From the NCBI RefSeq assembly GCF_010183535.1, contig NC_071331.1, forward strand, positions 20,088,001 to 20,152,000: a stretch of DNA of 64,000 nt. The letters are read 5' to 3'. This document shows, piece by piece, positions 33,340 to 45,995 of this stretch. The position numbers and the translations under genes were made by a program. Position 1 is the stretch's first letter, and the number at the start of each line of letters is the position of its first letter. This DNA is from Caenorhabditis remanei. Taxonomy: Eukaryota; Nematoda; Chromadorea; Rhabditida; Rhabditidae. The notes under the pieces were generated by a model. The model saw only the letters and a list, made by a program, of their open reading frames with translations. It did not search any database and was not told the origin of the DNA.

Positions 33340-34505
33340 TGTCAAATATTTCCAGTTAATTTACGGTTGTCAGACAATATAATTTCTTGAAAATAATTGA
33401 TTGTATCCATTTTTTGCAAATTCTTTTTGTTTCAGATAATCCATTTATAAACAAATTTTTCTGAAAACTAATGCCTCATTTACCATCGGGCTTATTCTCA
33501 AACTACTTAGTAAACAATCACTTAAAAGTCGTTGCGGATAAGACGACGTTAGGAATAATCACTCTGTTTTCAAGTTCAAAATTAAAAAATCACGTTTTTT
33601 CGTTAAAAAAATTCGAGAGAGATCTAGGTGAAGTATTGAAAATTAAGACATAAAATGAAAATACGCAACACTATTTCATCTGGCTATTCGTATCAGGTTA
33701 AGTGTGTGAACAAGTGTGGGAACACTCCAAAATTACGCAATAGCGTGCAGTTTACCGTAAATCAACACGACTTTTTTAGCACTCCTTACCAGCGATAAAA
33801 TACTACGACACTCCAAAATGACGCATTTTAATGCTAATGTTATTCATAACGAAAATTAGAAATTTTCTGATTTTTTCAACTATCTTCGCAACTGTGAACA
33901 CTAATAGTCTAAAATTTTCTCTTCCAAAATTGGTTTAAAATTTTTCTTATCGGTAAATTGCGATTCTTCAAAAGTTTGTATTTTTTTGAAACTGATAATT
34001 TTTACTGTTTCGCTATGAGTTCGAAAGAAGTACGATGTCAAATAGTTCCAGTTCACTTATGGTTGTCAAACAATATAATTTCTTCAAAATAATTGATTGT
34101 ATCCTATTTTTGCAAATTCTTTCTGTTTCAAATAATCCATTTAAACAAAAGTATTTTCTGAAAACTAATATTACTACTCCCAGTACCCAAAAGTCAATTT
34201 CATTTGCCATAGGACTTATTCTCTAACCCTTTTTGAATGAAAATCGTCTGTTTCGCTTAAAACTCCTAAAATTATTTAAACCTTCAAACTCAATTAACGA
34301 TTGACAGCTGATATACACTTTTCAACTCTTTCAATATGGGAACTAATAGAAAACAATCTCTTAAAAGTCGTTATGGATCAGATGATGTTGGAAGTAATGA
34401 CCTCGTTTTCTGAAAAATTAAGAATTCTCGTTTTTTTCGAAATAATATTCGAGAGAGATCTATACACAACACTATTTCAGCAGGCTGCTTGTATCAGGTA
34501 AACAT
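33340..34505 (+). pseudogene. two degenerate transporter-derived fragments (exon 1- and exon 7-like)
   Basis: Two similar blocks, 33340-33655 and 34035-34500, each contain a stretch resembling the transporter exon 1 segment around EVMTSSSKFKS (here MLEVMTSFSEKLR at about 34380). Each then has a TTCGAGAGAGATCTA stretch like exon 7 EFEKDLDEVLRIE (FERDLGEVLKI at about 33610). Frames are broken and motifs are missing. The same pair recurs in unit 2 (41650-41965, 42344-42810), in the third block (49900-50380, 51241-51696) and inverted at 29300-30320. The exon 7-like match is good and the exon 1-like match is weaker. Confidence 0.5.
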
Positions 34506-35158
34506 TTTTGCTGTTTCATGTTCTCGCAAAAAATTTCATAACTGCAAGCTTACTATTAGACACCCGGATTTTAATTTGACTTCCAAGACCGATTTTCAGT
34601 CTTCGTTTTGAGTGGTGCACGCCCTTCAATGCATTGCAAACCACAAACTACACAGGATCGATGCTCACCTAAAATCAAGAGAATTTAAAGGATTTTTCTA
34701 ACAAAAGAAAATGAAACAGAATCCACAAGGAAAGTGTGTGGGATCTTTAATCGAGTTATGACAACAAAATGCTTTTATGGATTTGAATGCAGCACTGACT
34801 TAACAGCGTTAAAATAGTACGACACTCCAAAATTAGAACCATTGCCAAATGAATACCGTATGTCCTTTCTTAAGAAAAAAACTTATCTGTTTCAGAAAAT
34901 TATCAAAAAATATTTTTCTGTTGTCATCGTCGCTAATATAACGTTGATCCCTTTTACATTTTCAAGAATAAATAGCAATGTGTTGTGATGCAGGATTTGA
35001 CATCTAGAAAATTCAGTAATAAAGACAAAATATCGAACTAATTTTGTGATATTCAGTGCAAACTGTTTCTTCAATAATTTTGTTACTCAAAATACGTTGG
35101 CCTAAGTTTTATTCACACCAGGTAAAACCAAATAACTAGAAAGTTTATTTTGACAACA

Positions 35159-35293
35159 CTTCGGCCCAGTTCTTACAACTGCGCTCCATCGGAAGCTTCT
35201 TGAAAAATGTTTTTTTCCTCTGAGTCTCTCAATTTCGCACACACTTTTCTTCGGTTTCGGTAGAGCGCGGTTGTAAGAAGCGTGCCGGGCTAA
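35159..35293. repeat. MITE copy (GCGCTCYACCGAAA family)
   Basis: The inverted ends CTTACAACTGCGCTCC and GAGCGCGGTTGTAAGAAGC lie about 135 bp apart. It is duplicated at 43468-43602 in unit 2. Confidence 0.8.
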
Positions 35294-35739
35294 CACTAGT
35301 AAACTGGACAAGCGCAGAGGGCGGTTATTGCGAAAAAAATACAATAAATATCTCATAAAAATTATGGATTTCGGACAATTGCATCAGCTAGAAGATAATC
35401 TCAGAAGAAACATTTTTGAAACAGTAAAAAATTTAACTTTCAGTAACAGTTCCTGTGAATCAAAAAGTGAACGATTGTACATAATTTTAGTCTATTTTCA
35501 AAGGCTTATCATCACAAATAGTTTATAAAAATTAATTGGTTTCCGGAATAAGTTCCTCAGAAAAGCTTGCATCGCAAAGTTTTTTCAAAACTGATATTCT
35601 CTGTTTTTTCTGTTTCTCAAAAAAATCGAAAAAAAATCTGATTTTTATATCACGATTCTGTGAAAATTTTGATCCAAGTGTTGGAAATCTAGTTTAGATA
35701 TTTTTACAAACAGATTCAAAATCAAAGTCTCGAATTAGA

Positions 35740-36060
35740 AGTTAATGACATTCGGAGAGTGGGATAAACAGACAGACAATATCATACCTATCTCAAAAGT
35801 CATGATGCTTTTTTCCTGTTTCGCCAAAAGTTATAATTTTTACAAATTTTTTAAATAGAAACGTTCGCCCCAGTTTTTCATATTCCAAATAAAAATTCAT
35901 TCTGTTACAGTACCCTTTTCACTAACACCTTAACAATAAAATCTACAATAATACTTTGATTTTTCTGATCTCCTAATCCGAATAAATCAACCTAACACCT
36001 TCTGACAACTTGTTTCGATGAAAAAATTCCTTTTCAAGGTCCTTTCTCTTCGGATTACCC
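35740..36060. repeat. inverted partner of 28550-28860
   Basis: CTCCTAATCCGAATAAATCA and GTCCTTTCTCTTCGGATTAC are present here as the reverse complement of the sequence at about 28555-28650. It is duplicated in unit 2 at about 44049-44369. The remainder to 36950 is AT-rich sequence with no gene. Confidence 0.65.
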
Positions 36061-36950
36061 ACCAACCCCATGTGCCCTTCTATGATCTTTGCTGTCACCG
36101 TCATCATATTCGTTCTCAATTTTTCTTCCCATCTCTTTCTTCATATCATCATCTTTTTCTCCATTTCATACTATCATAAATCAAAGAAAGAAAGTATCCT
36201 TCCAATTTGTAATGTCTGGTGTCTCTTCTTTTCACTAGAAGAAAATTGAGACACTTCTACCTAATTGCCTTTAATTCATTTGTATTGTTTCATTGCATTT
36301 TCAAACTGAAATTTTTCTCTTAAAAGTCAGAAAGAAATGTTGCTTCTGAAAATTCCAAAACTAAAATTTTTTCTGTTTCAAACATTTTTCAAAAATTTTC
36401 TGTTCTTGTTAAAATTTACTCTATTGTATATTTCGTATTTCTTGAGAAAATTGGATGATATTGACAATGTTCAATCTGTAGAACCTGTAATACAAGGGCA
36501 GTTGTATAGAAACTACTAAAAACAGAAAATCCAAAGAAAATTTTGATTCTGAAAATTCCGAAACAAAGTTTTTTTCTGTTTCAAAAATTCTTCAAAAATT
36601 TTCAGTTCTTGTTAAAATTTAATATGAAAAACCTTCAGTAATCTCGTGGCCATTTTAAACAATCTGATTAAAATTAGCGTGATTAGTAAAGCATTTAGAA
36701 TAGCAAAAAAATTTTTTAGAAATGTTTTTAGTGAACTTTTAAAAGTGTCAAAAACACGAAACTTTTCTGGGAGTTGAAAAATCTATGTAGTTTTATAAGC
36801 GTTTTTACGGTATCTTGAGTGAATTTGCTGATAATGATAATGTTCAATCTGTAATCCTCTAATACATGGACAGTCGTATCAAAAATACATGCTCTTATAT
36901 TACAGATATCAAGAAAAAACATACTGAAAAACTTAACATGAGAAAATTTT

Positions 36951-37022
36951 GTCACTTACTACAAAAATTTGTCACTTACTACAAAAATTTTGTCACTTAC
37001 TACAAAAATTTTGTCACTTACA
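36951..37022. repeat. minisatellite, about four copies of a 20-base unit
   Basis: The unit TTTGTCACTTACTACAAAAA is repeated with one-base length variation. The copy in unit 2 is at 45260-45331. Confidence 0.9.
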
Positions 37023-37083
37023 AATATTATTAATTTTGGAAACAGAACATTTTTTAAATTTCAACATATTACTTTTCACTATG

Positions 37084-37220
37084 AGCTTGGCACAGTTCTT
37101 ACAACTGTGCTCCACCGAAATCCACTTGAGAAATCTGTATTTTTCTCTGAGTCTCTCAATTTCGCACACACTCTTCTCTGGTTTCGGTAGAGCGCGGTTG
37201 TAATAAGCGTGCCGTGCTAA
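37084..37220. repeat. MITE copy (GCGCTCYACCGAAA family) upstream of the isolated exon 1
   Basis: AGCTTGGCACAGTTCTTACA and the inverted AGAGCGCGGTTGTAATAAGC form its ends. It is duplicated at 45393-45529. Confidence 0.8.
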
Positions 37221-37451
37221 TACTAAAAGTTCCTCTGTTTTAGCTATCTGAAACTCAGTAACTAAATTTATTTCCTGTTTCAAAATTATTTTGAGAAAAA
37301 ACAGCTGTGATTCCATTGATAGAATTTCTTCAAACACTACAAAGTCGTAGAATCCCTTCACACTTGAAGAAATATTTTCTGTTTCTCAACTTTTGTATTC
37401 TGTCTATACTCATTTCATCACCACTCTCAGAACCACCAGCTTATTCCAGAA

Positions 37452-37686
37452 ATGACGTCTTCACCAACGTCATCTGACTCCAGCTTGGAAGAAGAGAAGT
37501 TTCTGAAACCAGAAGACGTGGAAGAATGTATTCCACCGAAGGAGTTGGAAATGATGATTGAAGAGAAAAAAGTGGGAACATTGGATGATTTTGTGACACT
37601 CCGGTGGTACTGTATGTTAGTTCTGCTGATGGCTGAATTGACAGCATTCACTGCAACTGCGAGCAGTAAAGTTATGGTTTTTGCAG
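37452..37686 (+). pseudogene. isolated transporter exon 1, unit 1
   Basis: An ATG follows two bases after a TTATTCCAG acceptor at 37449, as at the intact gene. It opens 78 codons ending in VMVFAG and a GTGAGT donor. The TM1 region LRWYCMLVLLMAELTAFTA is close to that of the intact transporter, while the acidic N-terminus differs, so this derives from a different paralog. No exon 2 follows: the next 350 bases are non-coding and then the fold-back element begins. It is an orphan exon with an intact frame. It could be expressed as a short peptide, but no transporter can be made locally. Confidence 0.8.
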
Positions 37687-38043
37687 GTGAGTTACTGTTT
37701 CAAAGTTTTGATGAATAACTCTTTCCAAAAATAGCTATAATAGGTTGTGGGTTCATCGCGCTGAATTTTTTTAGTACTTCCCTAATTAGCACTCCTCCAC
37801 CAGCGTGTTTATACCAGTAAACAGTCTAAAGTTTCCTGATTTTCTCCCTTCACGTGAAGACAGTCTCTTCATTTTTGCAGACAAGCGATGAGAAACAAGA
37901 GAGAAAAAAGAGAAAGAGAGAGAGATGAGAAGGGTGGGGTCTCTGATTTATGTCCTTTTTAATTGGAGAAGAATTTATGACCATGATCTTTTGAGGGTTC
38001 AGTATACTTTTAGAAACGAAAAACTGAGATAGTTACATATAAG

Positions 38044-39224
38044 ACGGTCGAAATTTCAAAATTTCTTGCTCACGAACTTATTTTCTTGAAAATTATGAAA
38101 TTTTGTACTAGTACATATTTATTTTTTAGTTTTAGACTTCGTTCAAAAATGTGTGAAAAATCATGATGTAGAACAAATTTGCTTCACTTCGATTTGTTCA
38201 CGTCATTTTCTGTTCTTTTTTGAAAGTTTGTTCAAAAGTACAGATTCGGTATCAATACCGATTCTGTACCAAGAAACTCCTCCAGATTCGGTATGCATAC
38301 CGATTCTGTACTCTGCATAAAAGGTCACGTCAAAAAAAGATTTCTCCAAGTTTATTCAAAAGTACAGAATCGGTATCGATACCGATTATGTACCAAACAA
38401 CAATTATGTATAAAAGTTCACGTGAAATATTGAAAATCCACAGTTTCGATGTGTCAAATTTTATTTATGATATTTTCGTTTACGTGGATTCAAATCTGAT
38501 GTTCATTCAAAATGACAAAAATGACAATTTTCGATGAATAATTACCTAGATTTTGTTATTCGATTTTGATCAACTTCACATTTTCTTATTCAACAACACA
38601 AAAAAAAACGTTTGTGTTAATGAACATTGCAAAAAAGGTTTTAAAGTGTTTCCTTTTAAAGTAAGAAAATGTGAAGTTGATCAAAATCGAATAACAAAAT
38701 CTAGGTAATTATTCATCGAAAATTGTCATTTTTGTCATTTTGAATGAACATCAGATTTGAATCCACGTAAACGAAAATATCATAAATAAAATTTGACACA
38801 TCGAAACTGTGGATTTTCAATATTTCACGTGAACTTTTATACATAATTGTTGTTTGGTACATAATCGGTATCGATACCGATTCTGTACTTTTGAATAAAC
38901 TTGGAGAAATCTTTTTTTGACGTGACCTTTTATGCAGAGTACAGAATCGGTATGCATACCGAATCTGGAGGAGTTTCTTGGTACAGAATCGGTATTGATA
39001 CCGAATCTGTACTTTTGAACAAACTTTCAAAAAAGAACAGAAAATGACGTGAACAAATCGAAGTGGGAAAACTCTGTGCTTGACGTGCAACTTTTTCTGG
39101 TAATTGCCAGTTTATTGCATAATCGTTCAACTTCACGGAAATATTGTACTTTCAGTACAGATTATTTAAAGAAATCTATTTTTTAATTCGCTAGCAAAAA
39201 ATTTTGAAATTTCAACCGTCTTAT
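38044..39224. repeat. 1.2-kb fold-back element with six CGGTAT-ATACCG dyads, unit 1
   Basis: The outer termini TATAAGACGGTCGAAATTTC and GAAATTTCAACCGTCTTATA are inverted. An inner, almost perfect arm pair covers 38178-38600 and 38645-39065, so the same 105-codon open frame appears on both strands. Inside the arms lie palindromic sites of the form CGGTATNNATACCG at 38247, 38289, 38371, 38876, 38948 and 38990. No protein domain is recognisable. The unit 2 copy is at 46353-47533. Confidence 0.85.
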
Positions 39225-39345
39225 ATCGAGGAATCATATACTTCTGAATTGCTTTACAATCATATTGAAACAGAAACAAACATTCCCACTGCCTCTAATA
39301 TAACGACAGTCTGACCAGTATCTAACTGATGCAATATTCATTTTT
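39225..39345 (-). repeat. inverted fragment of transporter intron 6, unit 1
   Basis: TCTGAATTGCTTTACAA and CGACAGTCTGACCA here are the reverse complement of the intact gene's intron 6 at about 15700-15815. It directly abuts the outer end of the fold-back element. The copy in unit 2 is at 47534-47654. Confidence 0.75.
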
Positions 39346-39451
39346 TCACTGACTAATAACTGTGAAATATCTGACCTCATTTCGCATGTATCAAAAATCC
39401 ATTCTCTCTACGTTTTTCCTATGTTCATTGCCTATCATTTGCACTTATTCA

Positions 39452-40193
39452 TTACGTGTTCGCTTCTAAACTGACCGAGTTATAACAGTACCTCCAGTTC
39501 AGACAAGAAAATAGTGCGGTATAAGCAGTTGGACATGCATCTTTGAACATCTGAGCAGTGGCCGAACGATGACATTTGTCAGGAGTACCGTAGGCTCCAC
39601 GGCAGCATTCTTGGTCGGTGTTGTATTCCAGACATCCAGATTTACAGGCGACAACATTTCCATTGTGTCCTTTGACGGCAAGAGCAACCGGGCATTCAGA
39701 ATTAATATCCTTCACACATCCACCAGCTCGCTTGCAACCAGATCCGCCACGTGGTTCGATCTGAACGGGCAGATTGTATCCATCGATCAATGAGACATCA
39801 TAGAAATCTTGTCCTCCCCAGGGTTTCAACGTGAATTCAGCTAGAGATGCTGGTGGAACTCCTCCGGCTCCGTTGCATTGTTCAGAGTTCTACAAATAAT
39901 TTTATTAATTAACATTTTAATCCTATTCTTCTTACCCTGCAGAATCCAGTCTCGCAATTGTAGTTTTCATCTCACCCAGTTCTTGCCCAAATACGTCCGG
40001 CACTCCATGCATCGTCTACTTCAATATCTCGAGACTCAGATGCATCCAGTCTGAAACCTCCTCCAGCTGGGTTTCCGGGTCGTCCGAGAATTCCTGGCCA
40101 AATGGTGAATGGGCACTTATTGAGGATGGTTATATTGCGAGATTCAGCAGAAATTGTCAGGAGAAGAAGAAGGGCAAGCTTGACGAAAGTCAT
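39452..40193 (-). pseudogene. thaumatin-like gene copy 2, nonsense codon plus 3' truncation at the unit junction
   Basis: Exon 1 (40193-39936) has the same TGA in place of the conserved cysteine codon as copy 1. Exon 2 (from 39889) is intact only to the duplication junction at 39518; beyond it the frame runs 22 codons into unrelated unit sequence before a stop at 39452. The last domain segment with two cysteines is therefore lost. The sequence upstream, including the altered TATA region, is identical to copy 1. Confidence 0.8.
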
Positions 40194-41216
40194 TGCTGGA
40201 ATATAGTGATCGTGAAAAAGAGAAAAGTAGTGAGGGGGAAGAAACTAAACTGATACCATTTCCGTCGCCCTTTTGTACTATTCGGAACGACTTAACTTGC
40301 ACAATTTACCCTCTTCTTATCACTTTTGTATTGTAATTTTTTGATTTCCTCACAAACAAATATCAAATTATTTTTTGTTCTGAAATTTACTCTCCTTTTT
40401 TGAAACAGTAAAAATAAAAATTGGGAACGATATTTGATTCAGTTTTTTTTGAGCAGTTCCATAATTGTTTGATTTTTTTTCACATGCATTTCCGAGAGGA
40501 AAAGTTTTTTCCCAGAAATGTGTGTTTTCTAAATAACCCAATAAAAACAATTATTTTTTATTGTTGAAAAAAATCACAGTTAAGAAACATGAGAGAAGTA
40601 TACAATTATGTTCTAGTTATTGTTCAAATGAAATTGAAACAGTACTTTTCTATTTTTCATTTTAAATTTGGTTTTCTAAACGGAACTTCTGATGAAATTT
40701 GGTGTTTCTATGTAACTCATCCACAAGAACTAAAATATATGGTTCAACTATTTTTGAAAGAATAACAAAAATAATGCAAATTTTCGGTCTTCTGAAAACC
40801 TTGAAACAGTACATTTTTGAAGAAAACATACTAGACTTTATTAGCGCAAGCGTAGAGGTCGGTTGTTGTTAAAAAATGCAATAAATTGCTCACAATCAGA
40901 AAAATTGCCATCAGTGGACTGCATCGTCTAGAAAATATTATCAGAAAAATATTTTTGAAACAGTGAAAAAATTTAAATTTCAGAGATAGTTCATGTGAAT
41001 CAAAAAGTGAACGATTGTATTTTTAAGCCTATTTTATTAATATCGGAAATTAGAGCTCTTCAGACTTTTTCAACTTTCTACGAAACTGTGAATTTGAATT
41101 CTCTAATATTTTCAGTTCCAATGGCGACAAAACACTTTTCCGTATATCAACGAAATATTTTTCCGCGTATTAATATAATTAAAATAATTTTCCCAAATTT
41201 AGTATTATAAATTCAC

Positions 41217-41497
41217 AACACCGCGCCGCATGGCTTTAAAGGCGTATCTAATTGTCCGAATTGGTCTCGCAGCGAAAACTTCTTACTGTAGTTCATTTTA
41301 TAGGGTTTCTCATGAATTTATCAGCTAAAATCAGATTCAAAAAATGGTTTATTACATAGTTGCTTTTTATTGTTAATTTCACGAGAAGAGAAAACTAAAG
41401 TAACGAGACAAAATAACTAAAATGAACTACAGTAAGAAGTTTTCGCTGCGAGACCCATTCGAACAATTAGATGCGCCTTTAAAGCCACGCGGCGCAG
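41217..41497. repeat. palindromic MITE, unit 2 copy
   Basis: Same element and position in the unit as 32908-33188. Confidence 0.85.
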
Positions 41498-43467
41498 TTT
41501 TTAAATATTATTATTATTTTTCAAGTTTCATGTTTGAAAAATGCAAAAATGACCAATAAATCCATCGGTAAAATGCGATTCTTGAAAAGTTTTTTTTTCT
41601 GAAAGTGAAAATTTTTACTGTTTCGCTATGAGTTAGAAAGAAGTACGATGTCAAATATTTCCAGTTAATTTACGGTTGTCAGACAATATAATTTCTTGAA
41701 AATAATTGATTGTATCCATTTTTTGCAAATTCTTTTTGTTTCAGATAATCCATTTATAAACAAATTTTTCTGAAAACTAATGCCTCATTTACCATCGGGC
41801 TTATTCTCAAACTACTTAGTAAACAATCACTTAAAAGTCGTTGCGGATAAGACGACGTTAGGAATAATCACTCTGTTTTCAAGTTCAAAATTAAAAAATC
41901 ACGTTTTTTCGTTAAAAAAATTCGAGAGAGATCTAGGTGAAGTATTGAAAATTAAGACATAAAATGAAAATACGCAACACTATTTCATCTGGCTATTCGT
42001 ATCAGGTTAAGTGTGTGAACAAGTGTGGGAACACTCCAAAATTACGCAATAGCGTGCAGTTTACCGTAAATCAACACGACTTTTTTAGCACTCCTTACCA
42101 GCGATAAAATACTACGACACTCCAAAATGACGCATTTTAATGCTAATGTTATTCATAACGAAAATTAGAAATTTTCTGATTTTTTCAACTATCTTCGCAA
42201 CTGTGAACACTAATAGTCTAAAATTTTCTCTTCCAAAATTGGTTTAAAATTTTTCTTATCGGTAAATTGCGATTCTTCAAAAGTTTGTATTTTTTTGAAA
42301 CTGATAATTTTTACTGTTTCGCTATGAGTTCGAAAGAAGTACGATGTCAAATAGTTCCAGTTCACTTATGGTTGTCAAACAATATAATTTCTTCAAAATA
42401 ATTGATTGTATCCTATTTTTGCAAATTCTTTCTGTTTCAAATAATCCATTTAAACAAAAGTATTTTCTGAAAACTAATATTACTACTCCCAGTACCCAAA
42501 AGTCAATTTCATTTGCCATAGGACTTATTCTCTAACCCTTTTTGAATGAAAATCGTCTGTTTCGCTTAAAACTCCTAAAATTATTTAAACCTTCAAACTC
42601 AATTAACGATTGACAGCTGATATACACTTTTCAACTCTTTCAATATGGGAACTAATAGAAAACAATCTCTTAAAAGTCGTTATGGATCAGATGATGTTGG
42701 AAGTAATGACCTCGTTTTCTGAAAAATTAAGAATTCTCGTTTTTTTCGAAATAATATTCGAGAGAGATCTATACACAACACTATTTCAGCAGGCTGCTTG
42801 TATCAGGTAAACATTTTTGCTGTTTCATGTTCTCGCAAAAAATTTCATAACTGCAAGCTTACTATTAGACACCCGGATTTTAATTTGACTTCCAAGACCG
42901 ATTTTCAGTCTTCGTTTTGAGTGGTGCACGCCCTTCAATGCATTGCAAACCACAAACTACACAGGATCGATGCTCACCTAAAATCAAGAGAATTTAAAGG
43001 ATTTTTCTAACAAAAGAAAATGAAACAGAATCCACAAGGAAAGTGTGTGGGATCTTTAATCGAGTTATGACAACAAAATGCTTTTATGGATTTGAATGCA
43101 GCACTGACTTAACAGCGTTAAAATAGTACGACACTCCAAAATTAGAACCATTGCCAAATGAATACCGTATGTCCTTTCTTAAGAAAAAAACTTATCTGTT
43201 TCAGAAAATTATCAAAAAATATTTTTCTGTTGTCATCGTCGCTAATATAACGTTGATCCCTTTTACATTTTCAAGAATAAATAGCAATGTGTTGTGATGC
43301 AGGATTTGACATCTAGAAAATTCAGTAATAAAGACAAAATATCGAACTAATTTTGTGATATTCAGTGCAAACTGTTTCTTCAATAATTTTGTTACTCAAA
43401 ATACGTTGGCCTAAGTTTTATTCACACCAGGTAAAACCAAATAACTAGAAAGTTTATTTTGACAACA

Positions 43468-43602
43468 CTTCGGCCCAGTTCTTACAACTGCGCTCCATCG
43501 GAAGCTTCTTGAAAAATGTTTTTTTCCTCTGAGTCTCTCAATTTCGCACACACTTTTCTTCGGTTTCGGTAGAGCGCGGTTGTAAGAAGCGTGCCGGGCT
43601 AA
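43468..43602. repeat. MITE copy (GCGCTCYACCGAAA family), unit 2
   Basis: Same element and position in the unit as 35159-35293. Confidence 0.8.
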
Positions 43603-45392
43603 CACTAGTAAACTGGACAAGCGCAGAGGGCGGTTATTGCGAAAAAAATACAATAAATATCTCATAAAAATTATGGATTTCGGACAATTGCATCAGCTAG
43701 AAGATAATCTCAGAAGAAACATTTTTGAAACAGTAAAAAATTTAACTTTCAGTAACAGTTCCTGTGAATCAAAAAGTGAACGATTGTACATAATTTTAGT
43801 CTATTTTCAAAGGCTTATCATCACAAATAGTTTATAAAAATTAATTGGTTTCCGGAATAAGTTCCTCAGAAAAGCTTGCATCGCAAAGTTTTTTCAAAAC
43901 TGATATTCTCTGTTTTTTCTGTTTCTCAAAAAAATCGAAAAAAAATCTGATTTTTATATCACGATTCTGTGAAAATTTTGATCCAAGTGTTGGAAATCTA
44001 GTTTAGATATTTTTACAAACAGATTCAAAATCAAAGTCTCGAATTAGAAGTTAATGACATTCGGAGAGTGGGATAAACAGACAGACAATATCATACCTAT
44101 CTCAAAAGTCATGATGCTTTTTTCCTGTTTCGCCAAAAGTTATAATTTTTACAAATTTTTTAAATAGAAACGTTCGCCCCAGTTTTTCATATTCCAAATA
44201 AAAATTCATTCTGTTACAGTACCCTTTTCACTAACACCTTAACAATAAAATCTACAATAATACTTTGATTTTTCTGATCTCCTAATCCGAATAAATCAAC
44301 CTAACACCTTCTGACAACTTGTTTCGATGAAAAAATTCCTTTTCAAGGTCCTTTCTCTTCGGATTACCCACCAACCCCATGTGCCCTTCTATGATCTTTG
44401 CTGTCACCGTCATCATATTCGTTCTCAATTTTTCTTCCCATCTCTTTCTTCATATCATCATCTTTTTCTCCATTTCATACTATCATAAATCAAAGAAAGA
44501 AAGTATCCTTCCAATTTGTAATGTCTGGTGTCTCTTCTTTTCACTAGAAGAAAATTGAGACACTTCTACCTAATTGCCTTTAATTCATTTGTATTGTTTC
44601 ATTGCATTTTCAAACTGAAATTTTTCTCTTAAAAGTCAGAAAGAAATGTTGCTTCTGAAAATTCCAAAACTAAAATTTTTTCTGTTTCAAAAATTTTTCA
44701 AAAATTTTCTGTTCTTGTTAAAATTTACTCTATTGTATATTTCGTATTTCTTGAGAAAATTGGATGATATTGACAATGTTCAATCTGTAGAACCTGTAAT
44801 ACAAGGGCAGTTGTATAGAAACTACTAAAAACAGAAAATCCAAAGAAAATTTTGATTCTGAAAATTCCGAAACAAAGTTTTTTTCTGTTTCAAAAATTCT
44901 TCAAAAATTTTCAGTTCTTGTTAAAATTTAATATGAAAAACCTTCAGTAATCTCGTGGCCATTTTAAACAATCTGATTAAAATTAGCGTGATTAGTAAAG
45001 CATTTAGAATAGCAAAAAAATTTTTTAGAAATGTTTTTAGTGAACTTTTAAAAGTGTCAAAAACACGAAACTTTTCTGGGAGTTGAAAAATCTATGTAGT
45101 TTTATAAGCGTTTTTACGGTATCTTGAGTGAATTTGCTGATAATGATAATGTTCAATCTGTAATCCTCTAATACATGGACAGTCGTATCAAAAATACATG
45201 CTCTTATATTACAGATATCAAGAAAAAACATACTGAAAAACTTAACATGAGAAAATTTTGTCACTTACTACAAAAATTTGTCACTTACTACAAAAATTTT
45301 GTCACTTACTACAAAAATTTTGTCACTTACAAATATTATTAATTTTGGAAACAGAACATTTTTTAAATTTCAACATATTACTTTTCACTATG

Positions 45393-45529
45393 AGCTTGGC
45401 ACAGTTCTTACAACTGTGCTCCACCGAAATCCACTTGAGAAATCTGTATTTTTCTCTGAGTCTCTCAATTTCGCACACACTCTTCTCTGGTTTCGGTAGA
45501 GCGCGGTTGTAATAAGCGTGCCGTGCTAA
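45393..45529. repeat. MITE copy (GCGCTCYACCGAAA family), unit 2
   Basis: Same element and position in the unit as 37084-37220. Confidence 0.8.
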
Positions 45530-45760
45530 TACTAAAAGTTCCTCTGTTTTAGCTATCTGAAACTCAGTAACTAAATTTATTTCCTGTTTCAAAATTATTT
45601 TGAGAAAAAACAGCTGTGATTCCATTGATAGAATTTCTTCAAACACTACAAAGTCGTAGAATCCCTTCACACTTGAAGAAATATTTTCTGTTTCTCAACT
45701 TTTGTATTCTGTCTATACTCATTTCATCACCACTCTCAGAACCACCAGCTTATTCCAGAA

Positions 45761-45995
45761 ATGACGTCTTCACCAACGTCATCTGACTCCAGCTTGGAAG
45801 AAGAGAAGTTTCTGAAACCAGAAGACGTGGAAGAATGTATTCCACCGAAGGAGTTGGAAATGATGATTGAAGAGAAAAAAGTGGGAACATTGGATGATTT
45901 TGTGACACTCCGGTGGTACTGTATGTTAGTTCTGCTGATGGCTGAATTGACAGCATTCACTGCAACTGCGAGCAGTAAAGTTATGGTTTTTGCAG
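45761..45995 (+). pseudogene. isolated transporter exon 1, unit 2
   Basis: Its sequence appears identical to 37452-37686, with acceptor, ATG, 78 open codons and GTGAGT donor. No exons 2-6 follow before the exon 7-10 pseudogene that starts 8.8 kb downstream at 54775. In principle it could be the first exon of that locus, but the proteins would lack TM2-TM6. Confidence 0.8.

Larger units (their letters stand above)
31209..39517. repeat. tandem unit 1 of an 8,309-bp near-identical duplication
   Basis: Every landmark in this interval recurs exactly 8,309 bases further on, in unit 2. I noticed only a few single-base differences, for example near 36384/44693, 38886/47195 and 39306/47615. Contents in order: 5' part of a thn pseudogene (minus), dispersed repeat, palindromic MITE, two transporter relics, MITE, inverted-repeat partner of 28.6 kb, minisatellite, MITE, transporter exon 1, large palindrome and an inverted transporter intron-6 fragment. 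The junction at 39517/39518 falls inside thn exon 2 with the bases GG shared. Confidence 0.9.

Noticed and set aside
36951..37022. Possible CRISPR-like array
   Set aside because: The units are direct head-to-tail copies with no unique spacers, in a eukaryotic genome; this is a minisatellite.
38220..39090. 105- and 125-codon open frames on both strands of the fold-back element
   Set aside because: They are reverse-complement copies created by the palindrome, their peptide is rich in words encoded by the CGGTAT dyads, and there is no family resemblance.
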